This document shows positions 1 through 6,838 of a stretch of DNA of 64,000 nt, piece after piece. Location of the stretch: positions 1-64,000 of the forward strand of contig JACKBI010000007.1 of the NCBI GenBank assembly GCA_020634615.1, written 5' to 3'. The stretch is from Anaerolineales bacterium (GTDB lineage: Bacteria > Chloroflexota > Anaerolineae > JAAEKA01). How positions within the stretch are numbered: position 1 is the stretch's first letter; each line of letters starts with the position of its first letter. The translations under genes and the position numbers were made by a program. Under the pieces are notes generated by a model. The model was not told the DNA's origin, ran no database searches, and was given only the letters and a program-made list of their open reading frames with translations.

Positions 1-90
1 TGCCAGTTTAACCTGGAAGCGTTGGGCAGTCAAGGCATAGATCTATCGGCGCCGGACGATTGGTTGGGTTGTATCGCCAGCAACACGTAG
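1..90 (+). CDS. 3' end of an unidentified gene (partial)
   Basis: Frame 1 is open from the first base to a TAG at 88-90 and encodes about 29 residues ending in WLGCIASNT. It has ordinary amino-acid composition and converges on the acetyltransferase gene that ends at 107. Too little is present to name a family. It could be a chance open frame, but the window edge and the short tail-to-tail spacing fit the end of a real gene. Confidence 0.35.
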   Translation, partial: CQFNLEALGSQGIDLSAPDDWLGCIASNT

Positions 91-106
91 TCCAGTATTG
101 GCGAGA

Positions 107-646
107 TCACACGTCACAAATCAAGTGAATGTCTTCCGGCTCAAGCTCGAACAGCTCCGGATCTGGCTCTGACGTCACCCTGCATCCCCGCCGCAGGTAG
201 AAGTTGATGGTGTTTTCCGAAGGCGTCGCCGAGATGTACATCTTTCCGGCGCCCCGTCTGCAGGCCTCGACCCGAGCCAGTTCGAACAGCCGCGTGCCCA
301 ATCCCTGGCCGCGGTAGCCGTTGCTGATGTGCAGAAACTTCAGTTGAAGCTGATCCTGCTGAGGCCCGATGAACTTGCTTTCCAGAACGGCGACACCTGC
401 CAGCCTGTCGTCGTCGAACAGGCCACAGAACCAGCCTCCCTGGTCGAAGCAGTCGAGCAGAATCGGCGTGTAGATCTCCTCCTCACCTGGCGGCCAGCCG
501 CGCGCATCGAAGTAATTTGGCCGCAACACCAGCACCCCGTCCTCCAGCCCGTAGACGTTCTCGATCACCTCGCTGCGATCGATGGTCCAGATGAGGGGGA
601 TTTCTTCACGGGAGAGCAGACGTGTCAACATTGCATATCTGTGCAT
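107..646 (-). CDS. GNAT-family N-acetyltransferase
   Basis: A 179-aa acetyltransferase of the GNAT fold, which transfers acetyl from acetyl-CoA to an amine; the substrate is unknown. The core motif A is seen as LHISNGYRGQGLGTRLFE (acetyl-CoA pyrophosphate loop R/Q-x-x-G-x-G/A), followed by motif B residues NTINFYLRRGCRV near the C terminus. The N-terminal third (WTIDRSEVIENVYGLEDG) is the part that recurs as a relic at 1345-1443. I chose the ATG at 646 because AGGGGGAAG sits just upstream; the open frame extends further 5' without a better start. It is tail-to-tail with the partial gene at the left edge and lies just downstream of the DUF5615/DUF433 pair. Confidence 0.85.
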   Translation of the reverse strand: MHRYAMLTRLLSREEIPLIWTIDRSEVIENVYGLEDGVLVLRPNYFDARGWPPGEEEIYTPILLDCFDQGGWFCGLFDDDRLAGVAVLESKFIGPQQDQLQLKFLHISNGYRGQGLGTRLFELARVEACRRGAGKMYISATPSENTINFYLRRGCRVTSEPDPELFELEPEDIHLICDV

Positions 647-678
647 TGTTGCTTCCCCCTGGCCGATCAGCCGACCAT

Positions 679-1047
679 TCATCGTATTAGTGGTAATCGG
701 CGCACGCGCACGCGGCCAGTTTGCACAGTGACGACTGCGCCAAACACGAGATCTTCCTCGGTCTGCGCACATACGACCTGTAATAGATTCGCCACGGGCT
801 GAGCGCGCAAGCCCTCGATCCGAATACGGATCACCGAAGGCGAGGTTGCTCCTGAATGTGCCAGCAGGCTGTGAAAATCGGCGTCAAGTGTAACGACAAC
901 GCGATCTTCCGCCTGCGCGTATTTAATGATTTCGGCATCCTCGGCGGTGCTGTAGCCGATCTCCCCAACGTGCAGCGTGTCGATGCCGCCCTCACTCAGC
1001 ATGGGCGCAGCAGATCGTGGTAAACCCTGGTCAAGCAGCAGTCGCAT
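679..1047 (-). CDS. DUF5615 PIN-like toxin-type protein
   Basis: A 122-aa protein that begins MRLLLDQGLP, has a second acidic cluster (STAEDAEIIKYAQ) and the motif VVVTLDADFHSLLA. Together these are the acidic active-site strands of the DUF5615/Mut7-C-like PIN fold, a predicted Mg-dependent ribonuclease. Its start overlaps the end of the DUF433 gene by 17 bases, the usual antitoxin-first order for this pair. It probably acts as the toxin of a small stabilisation module. That role is inferred from the family and neighbour; nothing in the sequence shows the RNA target. Confidence 0.8.
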   Translation of the reverse strand: MRLLLDQGLPRSAAPMLSEGGIDTLHVGEIGYSTAEDAEIIKYAQAEDRVVVTLDADFHSLLAHSGATSPSVIRIRIEGLRAQPVANLLQVVCAQTEEDLVFGAVVTVQTGRVRVRRLPLIR

Positions 1048-1270
1048 ATGCAGGCAAGTCTATGATGCGATCATCGATGGACGCCGCGGCGTATTCGAGC
1101 GCCTGACGAATGTCTTCCTCATCGAGTTCAGGGTACTCACGATGAAGTTCCAAGCGATCCGGGTAGAGCGCAACCAGTTCGATGACACGCCGCACAGTCA
1201 GTCGCATGTCGCGGATGCATGGCTGGCCGTTCATGCGCAAAGGATTGATGGTGATACGATCAAATTTCAT
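1031..1270 (-). CDS. DUF433 antitoxin-type protein
   Basis: A 79-aa protein with the DUF433 layout: a short N-terminal segment INPLRMNGQPCIRDMRLTV, where the pattern G-x-P-C/V-I-R-x-x-R is diagnostic, then helices with the conserved PELDEEDIRQALEYA. DUF433 proteins are winged-helix-like and are usually encoded directly before a DUF5615 PIN-like protein, as here with a 17-base overlap. The pair is probably a toxin-antitoxin system in which this protein binds DNA and neutralises the partner. The role is inferred from context. Confidence 0.8.
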   Translation of the reverse strand: MKFDRITINPLRMNGQPCIRDMRLTVRRVIELVALYPDRLELHREYPELDEEDIRQALEYAAASIDDRIIDLPAYATAA

Positions 1271-1344
1271 GGGGATATCTCCTGCAGTGCATTCTACAAC
1301 ATTGGTTCAATGCTGCCAACCGCGATGTGCTGTAGACTTTCGTG

Positions 1345-1443
1345 TCATAGCAACGACCAACCGTGTGCATCGAAGTAGTCCAGTCGCAATGCCGGCGCCC
1401 CATCTTCCAGCGCGCGGATCGCCTCGCTGCGGTCGATGGTCCA
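1345..1443 (-). pseudogene. Relic of a second GNAT gene, abutting the LexA-like gene
   Basis: Read on the minus strand, 1443 down to 1345 encodes WTIDRSEAIRALEDGAPALR and then LDYFDAHGWSLL before a TGA. This closely matches an internal stretch of the acetyltransferase at 107-646 (WTIDRSEVIENVYGLEDGVL then RPNYFDARGW). It lacks a start and both acetyl-CoA motifs. It continues in frame from the TAG of the LexA-like gene (1447-1449) with only one codon between, as if that gene had been joined to a truncated duplicate. Confidence 0.7.
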
Positions 1444-1446
1444 GGG

Positions 1447-1896
1447 CTACGCTTTCAACACCGGTAACTCTTCAGGCGGTACCAGCACACGGATCGAACG
1501 AGCCTGGCCGGGAGTGCGTTCGATCCACCCACCTTCATCCAGGCGCAGGATCATGTCGTGGACGTTGGGCGGAGCGGTGCGGAAGTAGCGCTGCATGTCG
1601 GCTTCGCTGGGCGGACGGCCATTGATCGCCGTGTAGTTGTAGATGAAGGCGAGGTACTGCCCCTGTTTCGTCGTGAATTGACGAGCCGGTTGAGGAACAC
1701 CCGGCTTCTCCAGATTCTCCGCCATCACGAAGCGCTTCACGATCCGCCCATCGTCGTCGCCTTCGATCTGCACGCGTTTGGCCGTGACCTTGAGCACCGT
1801 GGCAAGAACAGGATAGGCGTAATCGCCGCCGGGAATTCGTTTCCACCAAATCACCTCGTCGCCGGGCTGTAAGATATCATCTGGCTTATCAGTCAT
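1447..1896 (-). CDS. LexA-like winged-helix DNA-binding protein
   Basis: A 149-aa protein in two parts. Residues about 1-70 form a small beta-rich segment (QPGDEVIWWKRIPGGDYAYPVL, then strands and KRFVMAENLE) of unknown role. Residues about 75-140 resemble the N-terminal helix-turn-helix of LexA: FTTKQGQYLAFIYNYTAING, then RPPSEADMQRYF, then a recognition helix and a wing (LDEGGWIERTPGQARSIRVL). There is no serine/lysine autoprotease domain, so it is not LexA itself. It may be a regulator or a nucleic-acid-binding accessory protein. Its end abuts a GNAT relic. Confidence 0.6.
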   Translation of the reverse strand: MTDKPDDILQPGDEVIWWKRIPGGDYAYPVLATVLKVTAKRVQIEGDDDGRIVKRFVMAENLEKPGVPQPARQFTTKQGQYLAFIYNYTAINGRPPSEADMQRYFRTAPPNVHDMILRLDEGGWIERTPGQARSIRVLVPPEELPVLKA

Positions 1897-2047
1897 GTCT
1901 GACTCCTGCCGGCGCTGAAGATGCGCTACAACTCCCCGCGAAGCGTACGATTTAGCACTGACGGCAACAGCGCGTTCGGTTCAACCTGCGTCTTGGCTTG
2001 AACCATAGGATGATGAAGCGCCTGGCAAAGTGTGGCAAACAGGGTGA

Positions 2048-2722
2048 TCACGTCGTTGGCGTCTTTGTGTTCACGTAGATGCCGGCCGGCAGGATGAGTA
2101 TCCAGGACAGCCGCGCCAAGTCGGTGTTGATGAAGGAGAGGACGATGGAAATCAGGAAGACGACCACGGTGGACAGCACCGATATGAACTCGCGCTGTTT
2201 CCGCTGTTGGCTGATGTCAGGCTTGAGCAGGCGGTTGTCGTGTGTGATATACACCCACATCGCGGTGAAAAACAAGCTGACTACGACCATCGTCAACGCG
2301 TAGAAGATGGTGGCGCTGCGAGTGGAACTGACGCTGATCACCGAACTGGCGAAGGGGATGAACGCGATCGACATCAGCACCAGCAGGTTGAGCGACAGCA
2401 GGCGGTTGTCATAACGGTCAACCAGGCGAAACTTGCGGTGATGCGCCATCCAGAAGGAGCCGATCACCAGGAAGCTGATAATGTAGGCCAGATATTGATG
2501 CCAAAGGCCGACCAAAGCAGCCCACATTTCGAGGTCGCCATACTGGCCAGCCTCTTCAGGCAAACGAATCTCCAGCGCCAGCAACGTGATCGCGATGGCG
2601 AACACGGCGTCGCTGAAGAAGATCAGCCGCTCCAGCCCGATCTTGTCGGTGTAAAAGGTGGCCGAACGTTTCTGCTTGGTGTTGGTTTGTGCTGGCTTCT
2701 CGTTGGACATTTCATCAGTCAT
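2048..2722 (-). CDS. TMEM175/DUF1211-family membrane protein
   Basis: A 224-aa membrane protein with the family signature FSDAVFAIAITLLALEIRLP in the first transmembrane helix (residues about 35-55; the R-FSD motif lines the pore). Further hydrophobic segments occur near residues 75-95, 110-130, 140-160, 180-200 and 205-220, giving about six helices. Bacterial TMEM175 homologues are tetrameric potassium-permeable channels. The N terminus is polar and Lys/Gln-rich. The gene starts 2 bases after the stop of the DUF1801 gene, so the two are likely co-transcribed. The length fits the bacterial family. Confidence 0.85.
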   Translation of the reverse strand: MTDEMSNEKPAQTNTKQKRSATFYTDKIGLERLIFFSDAVFAIAITLLALEIRLPEEAGQYGDLEMWAALVGLWHQYLAYIISFLVIGSFWMAHHRKFRLVDRYDNRLLSLNLLVLMSIAFIPFASSVISVSSTRSATIFYALTMVVVSLFFTAMWVYITHDNRLLKPDISQQRKQREFISVLSTVVVFLISIVLSFINTDLARLSWILILPAGIYVNTKTPTT

Positions 2723-2724
2723 GG

Positions 2725-3093
2725 CTACCCTTTGGTCGGGTCACCCTTCAACTGGTTCAACGCCACGGCCTGATGCACGAATGCCGTGAAGGCTTCGACG
2801 TCGATTTGATCAACTGCGGTCAGCTTGACGTGCCGCATCTTGTCACCGCTGCCTTCCAGCAGCCCTTTCGGGTCATCGAGCTCAACGCCACGCCAAAAGC
2901 CGAAGTTCAGAGAATTCTTGAACGCCTTGAAATAGCATAACGGCCCGCCCGACTCAAAAACCGGCTGTGCCCACTTGATCGACTCGCGGGCGTCCGGCGC
3001 TGCAGCGTGAACGATGCTGCGCAAGCGCGTTGATGCTTCTCTTTGCCAGCCATCCAGTCCGGCGATATATGCATCGACGGTTTTCTCTTCCAT
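2725..3093 (-). CDS. DUF1801-family protein
   Basis: A 122-aa soluble protein of the DUF1801 (YdhG/YdeI-like) family: VDAYIAGLDGWQREASTRLR, then an acidic/IKW motif (ARESIKWAQPVF), then YFKAFKNSLNFGFWRG, and a C-terminal helix with DPKGLLEGSGDKMRHVKL. The biochemical role is not established; iron-related roles have been suggested for some relatives. I chose ATG 3093 because GGAGG lies 8 bases upstream; the open frame extends further 5' but that part has no family similarity. The TMEM175-like gene follows after 2 bases. Confidence 0.8.
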   Translation of the reverse strand: MEEKTVDAYIAGLDGWQREASTRLRSIVHAAAPDARESIKWAQPVFESGGPLCYFKAFKNSLNFGFWRGVELDDPKGLLEGSGDKMRHVKLTAVDQIDVEAFTAFVHQAVALNQLKGDPTKG

Positions 3094-3244
3094 GGTGCTA
3101 ACCTCCGTGGCCCTGTGAATAGTCGTAGTAGCACGGAAATTATAGCCGAAGACGGTTGCGCAGCCAAAGCTGCTGCGTTGCACCTGGCACCCGTGACAAG
3201 CCCTCGATCTGCCAATCGCATTATCGACGGTCATGGGCCAGCCA

Positions 3245-3305
3245 AGGATCGCTGGCTACCTCCGCAGGATCGAGCCGCAGGAGGTTTGGGCAAGCCAGCG
3301 ATCCT
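3245..3305. repeat. 61-bp inverted repeat (intergenic hairpin)
   Basis: The arms AGGATCGCTGGCT (3245-3257) and AGCCAGCGATCCT (3293-3305) are perfectly complementary, and partly complementary inner arms (ACCTCC / GGAGGT) extend the stem. It fills much of the 286-base gap between the DUF1801 gene and the end of the oxoamine synthase gene. It has no T-run, so a role as terminator is uncertain. Confidence 0.6.
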
Positions 3306-3379
3306 CGACCGCCGTTATTCAGCCCGCGACGGGACAACAGCGTGCCGTCGGAGCGACTCGCAAGATTATCCCGCAGGGG

Positions 3380-4759
3380 TCAGGCAGGATCTACCAACAT
3401 CTCGCTGATAGAGTAGTGCGTCGAAACGCCGTTGCGGTCACTGCCCACGATCGAGGCTGCAAAACGAACAGCGTCGCCTATGATCGTTGCCGCCTGACAG
3501 GCTTGTTCCAAAGTGTGGGTAGCCATTGCTTGCATGCGGAGGCGAGCCTGCCCCAGCGGCACGGCCGGGTACTCGACCAGATTGGTCAGCACGCCGCGCT
3601 CGGCGATTATCTTGGCGGTGACGGCGGCAACCCGTTCCTCGCCGATCACGACCGGTGTTATGGGCGACGGCATTCCCAAACAGGAGATGCTCCGGCCAGC
3701 CAATGCCTTGCGCAATCCCTGCGCCACTCGGATCAGTTGCTCCCGCCGCGCATCACCTTCGGACGACCGGACGATTTCCAGAGCGCTGCTGACAACAGCG
3801 CACTGCACTGGCGACAACGCATTGGAGAAGATGTGCGGGCCTCCATAGAATTTCAGGTACTGCTTGATGGCCGGTGACTTGACGGCTACAAAGCCGCCGT
3901 TGGATGCAAAGGTCTTGGAGAAACTCCCCATGACCAGATCGACTTTGCCCAACATGTTTTGAAGGCCCAGCGCTCCCGTGCCACCAGGCCCCATCGCGCC
4001 GAAATCATGAGCTATGTCTACCAGCAACACAGCCTGATAGCGCCGGCAGATCTCCTGCATAACGGCGATGTCCGGCATGTCCGCATCCATCGAGAACAGC
4101 CCTTCCGTCACCACCAGGATCATGTTGCGATCGTCCTCGGAACGAATCCTGCGCAGGTGCTCCTCGATTGATTCGACGCAAAGGTGTTCCGTACGATGGA
4201 CGTTTTTCGTAGCGGCGGCCGTGCCTTGGTGCAGGCAGGCATGTGCCAGCCGGTCTATCACGATGTGGTCGTAGGGACGGACCAGGCCGGCAATTGCACC
4301 GAACCCGGCTCCCCATCCGGTGGGAAAGAGCACGACTTCTGGCATATGCAGCGCGTCGCCGATCTCATGCTCCAACTGCAATGACAGGGTTGTGTTGCCA
4401 AGCAGGGTAGGTGATCCGGCGCTATGCGGCCCAAATCGCTCCAGGGCTTCGCTCGCGGCTTCAATGACCTTGGAATGGCCTGCCAGTCCCAGGTAATCCT
4501 GCGAGGCGAAGTTAATCCCACTGAAGGGAAGGCCGTTGTCCGAACGGATGTCGGTGATTGGACCGGGTTTGCGGCTGAGCGAGCGCGAATAGAACCACAA
4601 GCCACTTTCGCGTCGTGTGTCTTGCCAGTTGTAGAAGCCACTTGCCCGATCTTCCAGACTGGTACCCCGCGGTCGTTGAAAACTTGCGACGCTGTTAGCG
4701 AAGACTGTGAAGTCCTGATTGTCGCCCTCCAGCCTCTCTGTCTTTCCATTGATTGCCAT
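3380..4759 (-). CDS. Alpha-oxoamine synthase family PLP enzyme
   Basis: A 459-aa fold-type I PLP enzyme of the alpha-oxoamine synthase group (8-amino-7-oxononanoate synthase, 2-amino-3-ketobutyrate CoA ligase, serine palmitoyltransferase). Visible are NFASQDYLGLAGHSKVIEAA, the gly-rich GSPTLLGNTTLSLQLE, the cofactor aspartate region LLVDIAHDFGAMGPGGTGALG, and the Schiff-base lysine in GSFSKTFASNGGF. It condenses an amino acid with an acyl-CoA; which ones cannot be decided. About 60 extra residues precede the usual core. A GTG at 4765 would also be in frame, but AGGAGG lies only 3 bases from it and 9 bases from the ATG at 4759, so I chose the ATG. No biotin or threonine catabolism genes flank it. 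Confidence 0.8.
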   Translation of the reverse strand: MAINGKTERLEGDNQDFTVFANSVASFQRPRGTSLEDRASGFYNWQDTRRESGLWFYSRSLSRKPGPITDIRSDNGLPFSGINFASQDYLGLAGHSKVIEAASEALERFGPHSAGSPTLLGNTTLSLQLEHEIGDALHMPEVVLFPTGWGAGFGAIAGLVRPYDHIVIDRLAHACLHQGTAAATKNVHRTEHLCVESIEEHLRRIRSEDDRNMILVVTEGLFSMDADMPDIAVMQEICRRYQAVLLVDIAHDFGAMGPGGTGALGLQNMLGKVDLVMGSFSKTFASNGGFVAVKSPAIKQYLKFYGGPHIFSNALSPVQCAVVSSALEIVRSSEGDARREQLIRVAQGLRKALAGRSISCLGMPSPITPVVIGEERVAAVTAKIIAERGVLTNLVEYPAVPLGQARLRMQAMATHTLEQACQAATIIGDAVRFAASIVGSDRNGVSTHYSISEMLVDPA

Positions 4760-4949
4760 AATCACTGTCCTCCTGATGTTGATAGTTCGTTGGTTGATCG
4801 CATGCAGGATCGTTCAACAGGCAATAAGGATGCCTAACATCGATGCAATCTGTCACGGCAGATTTTCGAATGAAATGATCTTGCCCATGGAGCCGTCAGC
4901 ATGCTAGAAACGCGCCACCTGACCGGATCTGCCCTAAGGCGCGCGTTGG

Positions 4950-4978
4950 TTGACTAGCGTCTGAAGCTGTGCTATATT
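4950..4978 (+). promoter_or_regulatory. Sigma70-type promoter for the sigma-factor gene
   Basis: TTGACT at 4950-4955, exactly 17 bases, then TATATT at 4973-4978. The predicted transcript would have a leader of about 50 bases before the ATG at 5037. Confidence 0.6.
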
Positions 4979-5036
4979 CCCGCCAATCATCGGTCAGAAC
5001 GAGACGAACTGCGGGCGTGCCAACCAGAACGGGACA

Positions 5037-5714
5037 ATGCGCGAAAACCAGGATTGGGTGCAGGAACTGAGAGGCGATCGCGGCTTGACAATCCAGGCGA
5101 GCGCTCACAAAGATTTGGCCAACTACCTGTACGTGGTGGCCTACAACTACCTGCGTCTGCGTCAGGCCGATCTGCGCGCGCTGGCTGATTTTGCAGCGGA
5201 AGAGCTGGCATCGCTGGCTCAGGATTTTGTTCAGGAGACACTGGAGAAGCTGGCGCGGCGCGACTTTGCACTGCTGACAACCTACAGCGGTGCCGGCAAG
5301 TTCACGTCGTGGACGGCTCAGATCGTTCGCAACCAGGCCGCCCAGGAACTGCGTAAGAGCTACTGGACCCGGCGCAATGCCCTGCCTGCCGGCAATGGCT
5401 CCGATGCAAACGAAGAAGATAGCGAGCTGACCCGACAGCAGGCTGTCGTCGATGAAGACAACGATCCGGCGCGTCGGGCACAACAGCAGCAGATAGCAGA
5501 CCTGTTGCAGCGCTGTCTCGCCGGCTTGTCGGAGCGCTATCGGTTAGCCGTAGTGAATTGCCTGGGCGACGATGTTCCCGCCGAAGCTGTCGCCCGCACG
5601 CTAGACACAACTGCCAACGCTGTTTATCTGATTATCCAGCGCGCCAAACGCCAGTTGCGCCGCTGTCTGGAAAGCGCCGGCATCGACCGCAGCGTGCTGG
5701 CAGTGTTTGCATGA
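5037..5714 (+). CDS. ECF-like RNA polymerase sigma factor
   Basis: A 225-aa sigma-70 family protein. The region 2 helices run from about residue 22 to 100 (LANYLYVVAYNYLRLRQ, then EELASLAQDFVQETLEKLAR and FTSWTAQIVRNQAAQELRKSY, the conserved core- and -10-binding segment). A charged linker follows at 110-145. Region 4 runs from about 150 to 210 (LSERYRLAVVNCLGDDVPAE, then ARTLDTTANAVYLIIQRAKR), a helix-turn-helix that would bind the -35 element. The next gene, after 92 bases, is a zinc-finger anti-sigma protein, the usual pairing. A TPR-CHAT protease gene lies convergent downstream. The ribosome site before the ATG is weak (GGGACA). Confidence 0.85.
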   Translation: MRENQDWVQELRGDRGLTIQASAHKDLANYLYVVAYNYLRLRQADLRALADFAAEELASLAQDFVQETLEKLARRDFALLTTYSGAGKFTSWTAQIVRNQAAQELRKSYWTRRNALPAGNGSDANEEDSELTRQQAVVDEDNDPARRAQQQQIADLLQRCLAGLSERYRLAVVNCLGDDVPAEAVARTLDTTANAVYLIIQRAKRQLRRCLESAGIDRSVLAVFA

Positions 5715-5717
5715 TGC

Positions 5718-5746
5718 GTGCGTCAAGTGCCTGTCACTTGACGCAC
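5718..5746. terminator. Hairpin between sigma and anti-sigma genes
   Basis: GTGCGTCAAGTG (5718-5729) and CACTTGACGCAC (5735-5746) form a perfect 12-bp stem with a 5-base loop, starting 3 bases after the sigma-factor stop. There is no T-run, so it may attenuate or stabilise rather than fully terminate, lowering anti-sigma relative to sigma expression. Confidence 0.5.
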
Positions 5747-5806
5747 GACACGACAGAATACGCGCCACTTGCGCATCTCTGTCTACGAGGCCAACAAACG
5801 ACGCTT

Positions 5807-6520
5807 ATGACATTCCAAGCTCGGTCGATATTGCAGTCACTGCTCGATGAGACTGCCTTCCCCACAGCGGATTGCCGCGCCTGCCAGGATCTGTTATCAG
5901 CTTACGTCGATGCGGAGTTGAACGGCAGCGATGCGGCATCTGCATTTCCGACCGTTCATGAACACCTGGCTGGCTGCACAACCTGCGGTCCAATCTACGC
6001 TGAGTTAAAGGCGCTGCTCGCGTTGGAGCAATCGGAAGAGCTTGTCATGCCGCCGGTCGCTGCCACGTTCGATTTCAGCTACCTGCCCCAACCAGCAACC
6101 ATGCCGGAGTCAGAACCGCAACCCAGCGGTCAGCCGTGGCGGCTTGATGCGTTGGGCCGGCTGATCATCCAGTTTTCGGCGGATCTGCTGCGCAGCCTGC
6201 AAGGGCCGTCATTGCAGCCGGGCTACCTGAAGGGCGATGCGTCACAGCCGTTGACCTATGCGCTGACCGGTACGGTCGCTGACCTCGATGTCCGCATCAG
6301 CGCCGAGCCGGCGCGCCGCAATCCCGACCGTTACGACGTGGAGGTTGATGTGGATATCCCCAGCCGCGGTGGCTGGCCGAATCTGGCCGGCAGCGTCGTG
6401 GTGTTGCTTGTGCAATCGGAGGAATTCGATCGGCAGGAGACCGACGCGTTCGGCAAGGCGCTGTTCGAGAACGTGCCAGCGGATGCGCTACCGGGTGTGG
6501 CCATCGTGGTCGAGCCGTAG
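5807..6520 (+). CDS. Zinc-finger (zf-HC2) anti-sigma protein
   Basis: A 237-aa protein. The N-terminal 70 residues hold an anti-sigma zinc finger: C23-x2-C26, then DLLSAYVDAELNG and H53-x3-C57-x2-C60 (HLAGCTTC), the ZAS pattern that clamps an ECF sigma factor. Residues 85-120 are a Pro-rich linker. From about 125 to the end is a beta-rich domain (GYLKGDASQPLTYALTGTVA and VDIPSRGGWPNLAGSVVVLL) of no family I recognise. There is no transmembrane helix, so unlike most anti-sigmas it is predicted to be cytosolic. That fits release by a cytosolic protease, possibly the CHAT protein encoded next. The ATG at 5807 starts after the sigma gene; an in-frame opening to 5558 only overlaps the sigma gene. 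Confidence 0.75.
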   Translation: MTFQARSILQSLLDETAFPTADCRACQDLLSAYVDAELNGSDAASAFPTVHEHLAGCTTCGPIYAELKALLALEQSEELVMPPVAATFDFSYLPQPATMPESEPQPSGQPWRLDALGRLIIQFSADLLRSLQGPSLQPGYLKGDASQPLTYALTGTVADLDVRISAEPARRNPDRYDVEVDVDIPSRGGWPNLAGSVVVLLVQSEEFDRQETDAFGKALFENVPADALPGVAIVVEP

Positions 6521-6606
6521 ATTTGCCGCAGCGGACGGCAACGGTTGAAACCGTCGCCTGATACAGCCAAAGCATGCTGAAGCAAGCTGCCAAATCCAGT
6601 TCCGCA

Positions 6607-6625
6607 GCCTGCTGAAAGCAGGCTT
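6607..6625 (+). terminator. Hairpin after the anti-sigma gene
   Basis: AGCCTGC (6607-6613) and GCAGGCT (6619-6625) form a 7-bp stem followed by TTCTGT. It is the first stem-loop downstream of the anti-sigma stop at 6520. It is modest and could equally belong to the repeat-rich gap. Confidence 0.35.
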
Positions 6626-6646
6626 TCTGTACCAGACGCCGGATTA

Positions 6647-6838
6647 TGAATCTTAAGAAATGGTTTCGGTAATAGTCCGGCGGGGCCCGCCCGACCGTAA
6701 AACGGATCGGGCTAAAAGGTGAAAGCCCTTTCAGGGCTAGGATCCAGGCCCGAAGGGCCTTCCACGTTGTAGCCGGATGGCCTTTGGCCTCCGGCGGGCG
6801 TGCCGAGCCTATTACCGACTTCTTTTCTTAACTTTCAT
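6647..6838. mobile_element. MITE-like element with terminal inverted repeats
   Basis: A 192-bp non-coding element. Its ends are roughly 40-bp imperfect inverted repeats: the left starts ATGAATCTTAAGAAA and contains TCGGTAATAG; the reverse complement of the right end starts ATGAAAGTTAAGAAA and contains TCGGTAATAG. The interior holds several small palindromes such as GGCCCGAAGGGCC. A truncated copy in the opposite orientation lies at 27848-27997. The right end coincides with the stop codon of the CHAT gene. There is no transposase, so any mobility would be in trans. It fills the 317-base gap between the anti-sigma and CHAT genes. Confidence 0.6.

Noticed and set aside
5558..5806. Upstream extension of the anti-sigma reading frame
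   Set aside because: It overlaps the conserved region 4 of the sigma-factor gene; the real start is ATG 5807.
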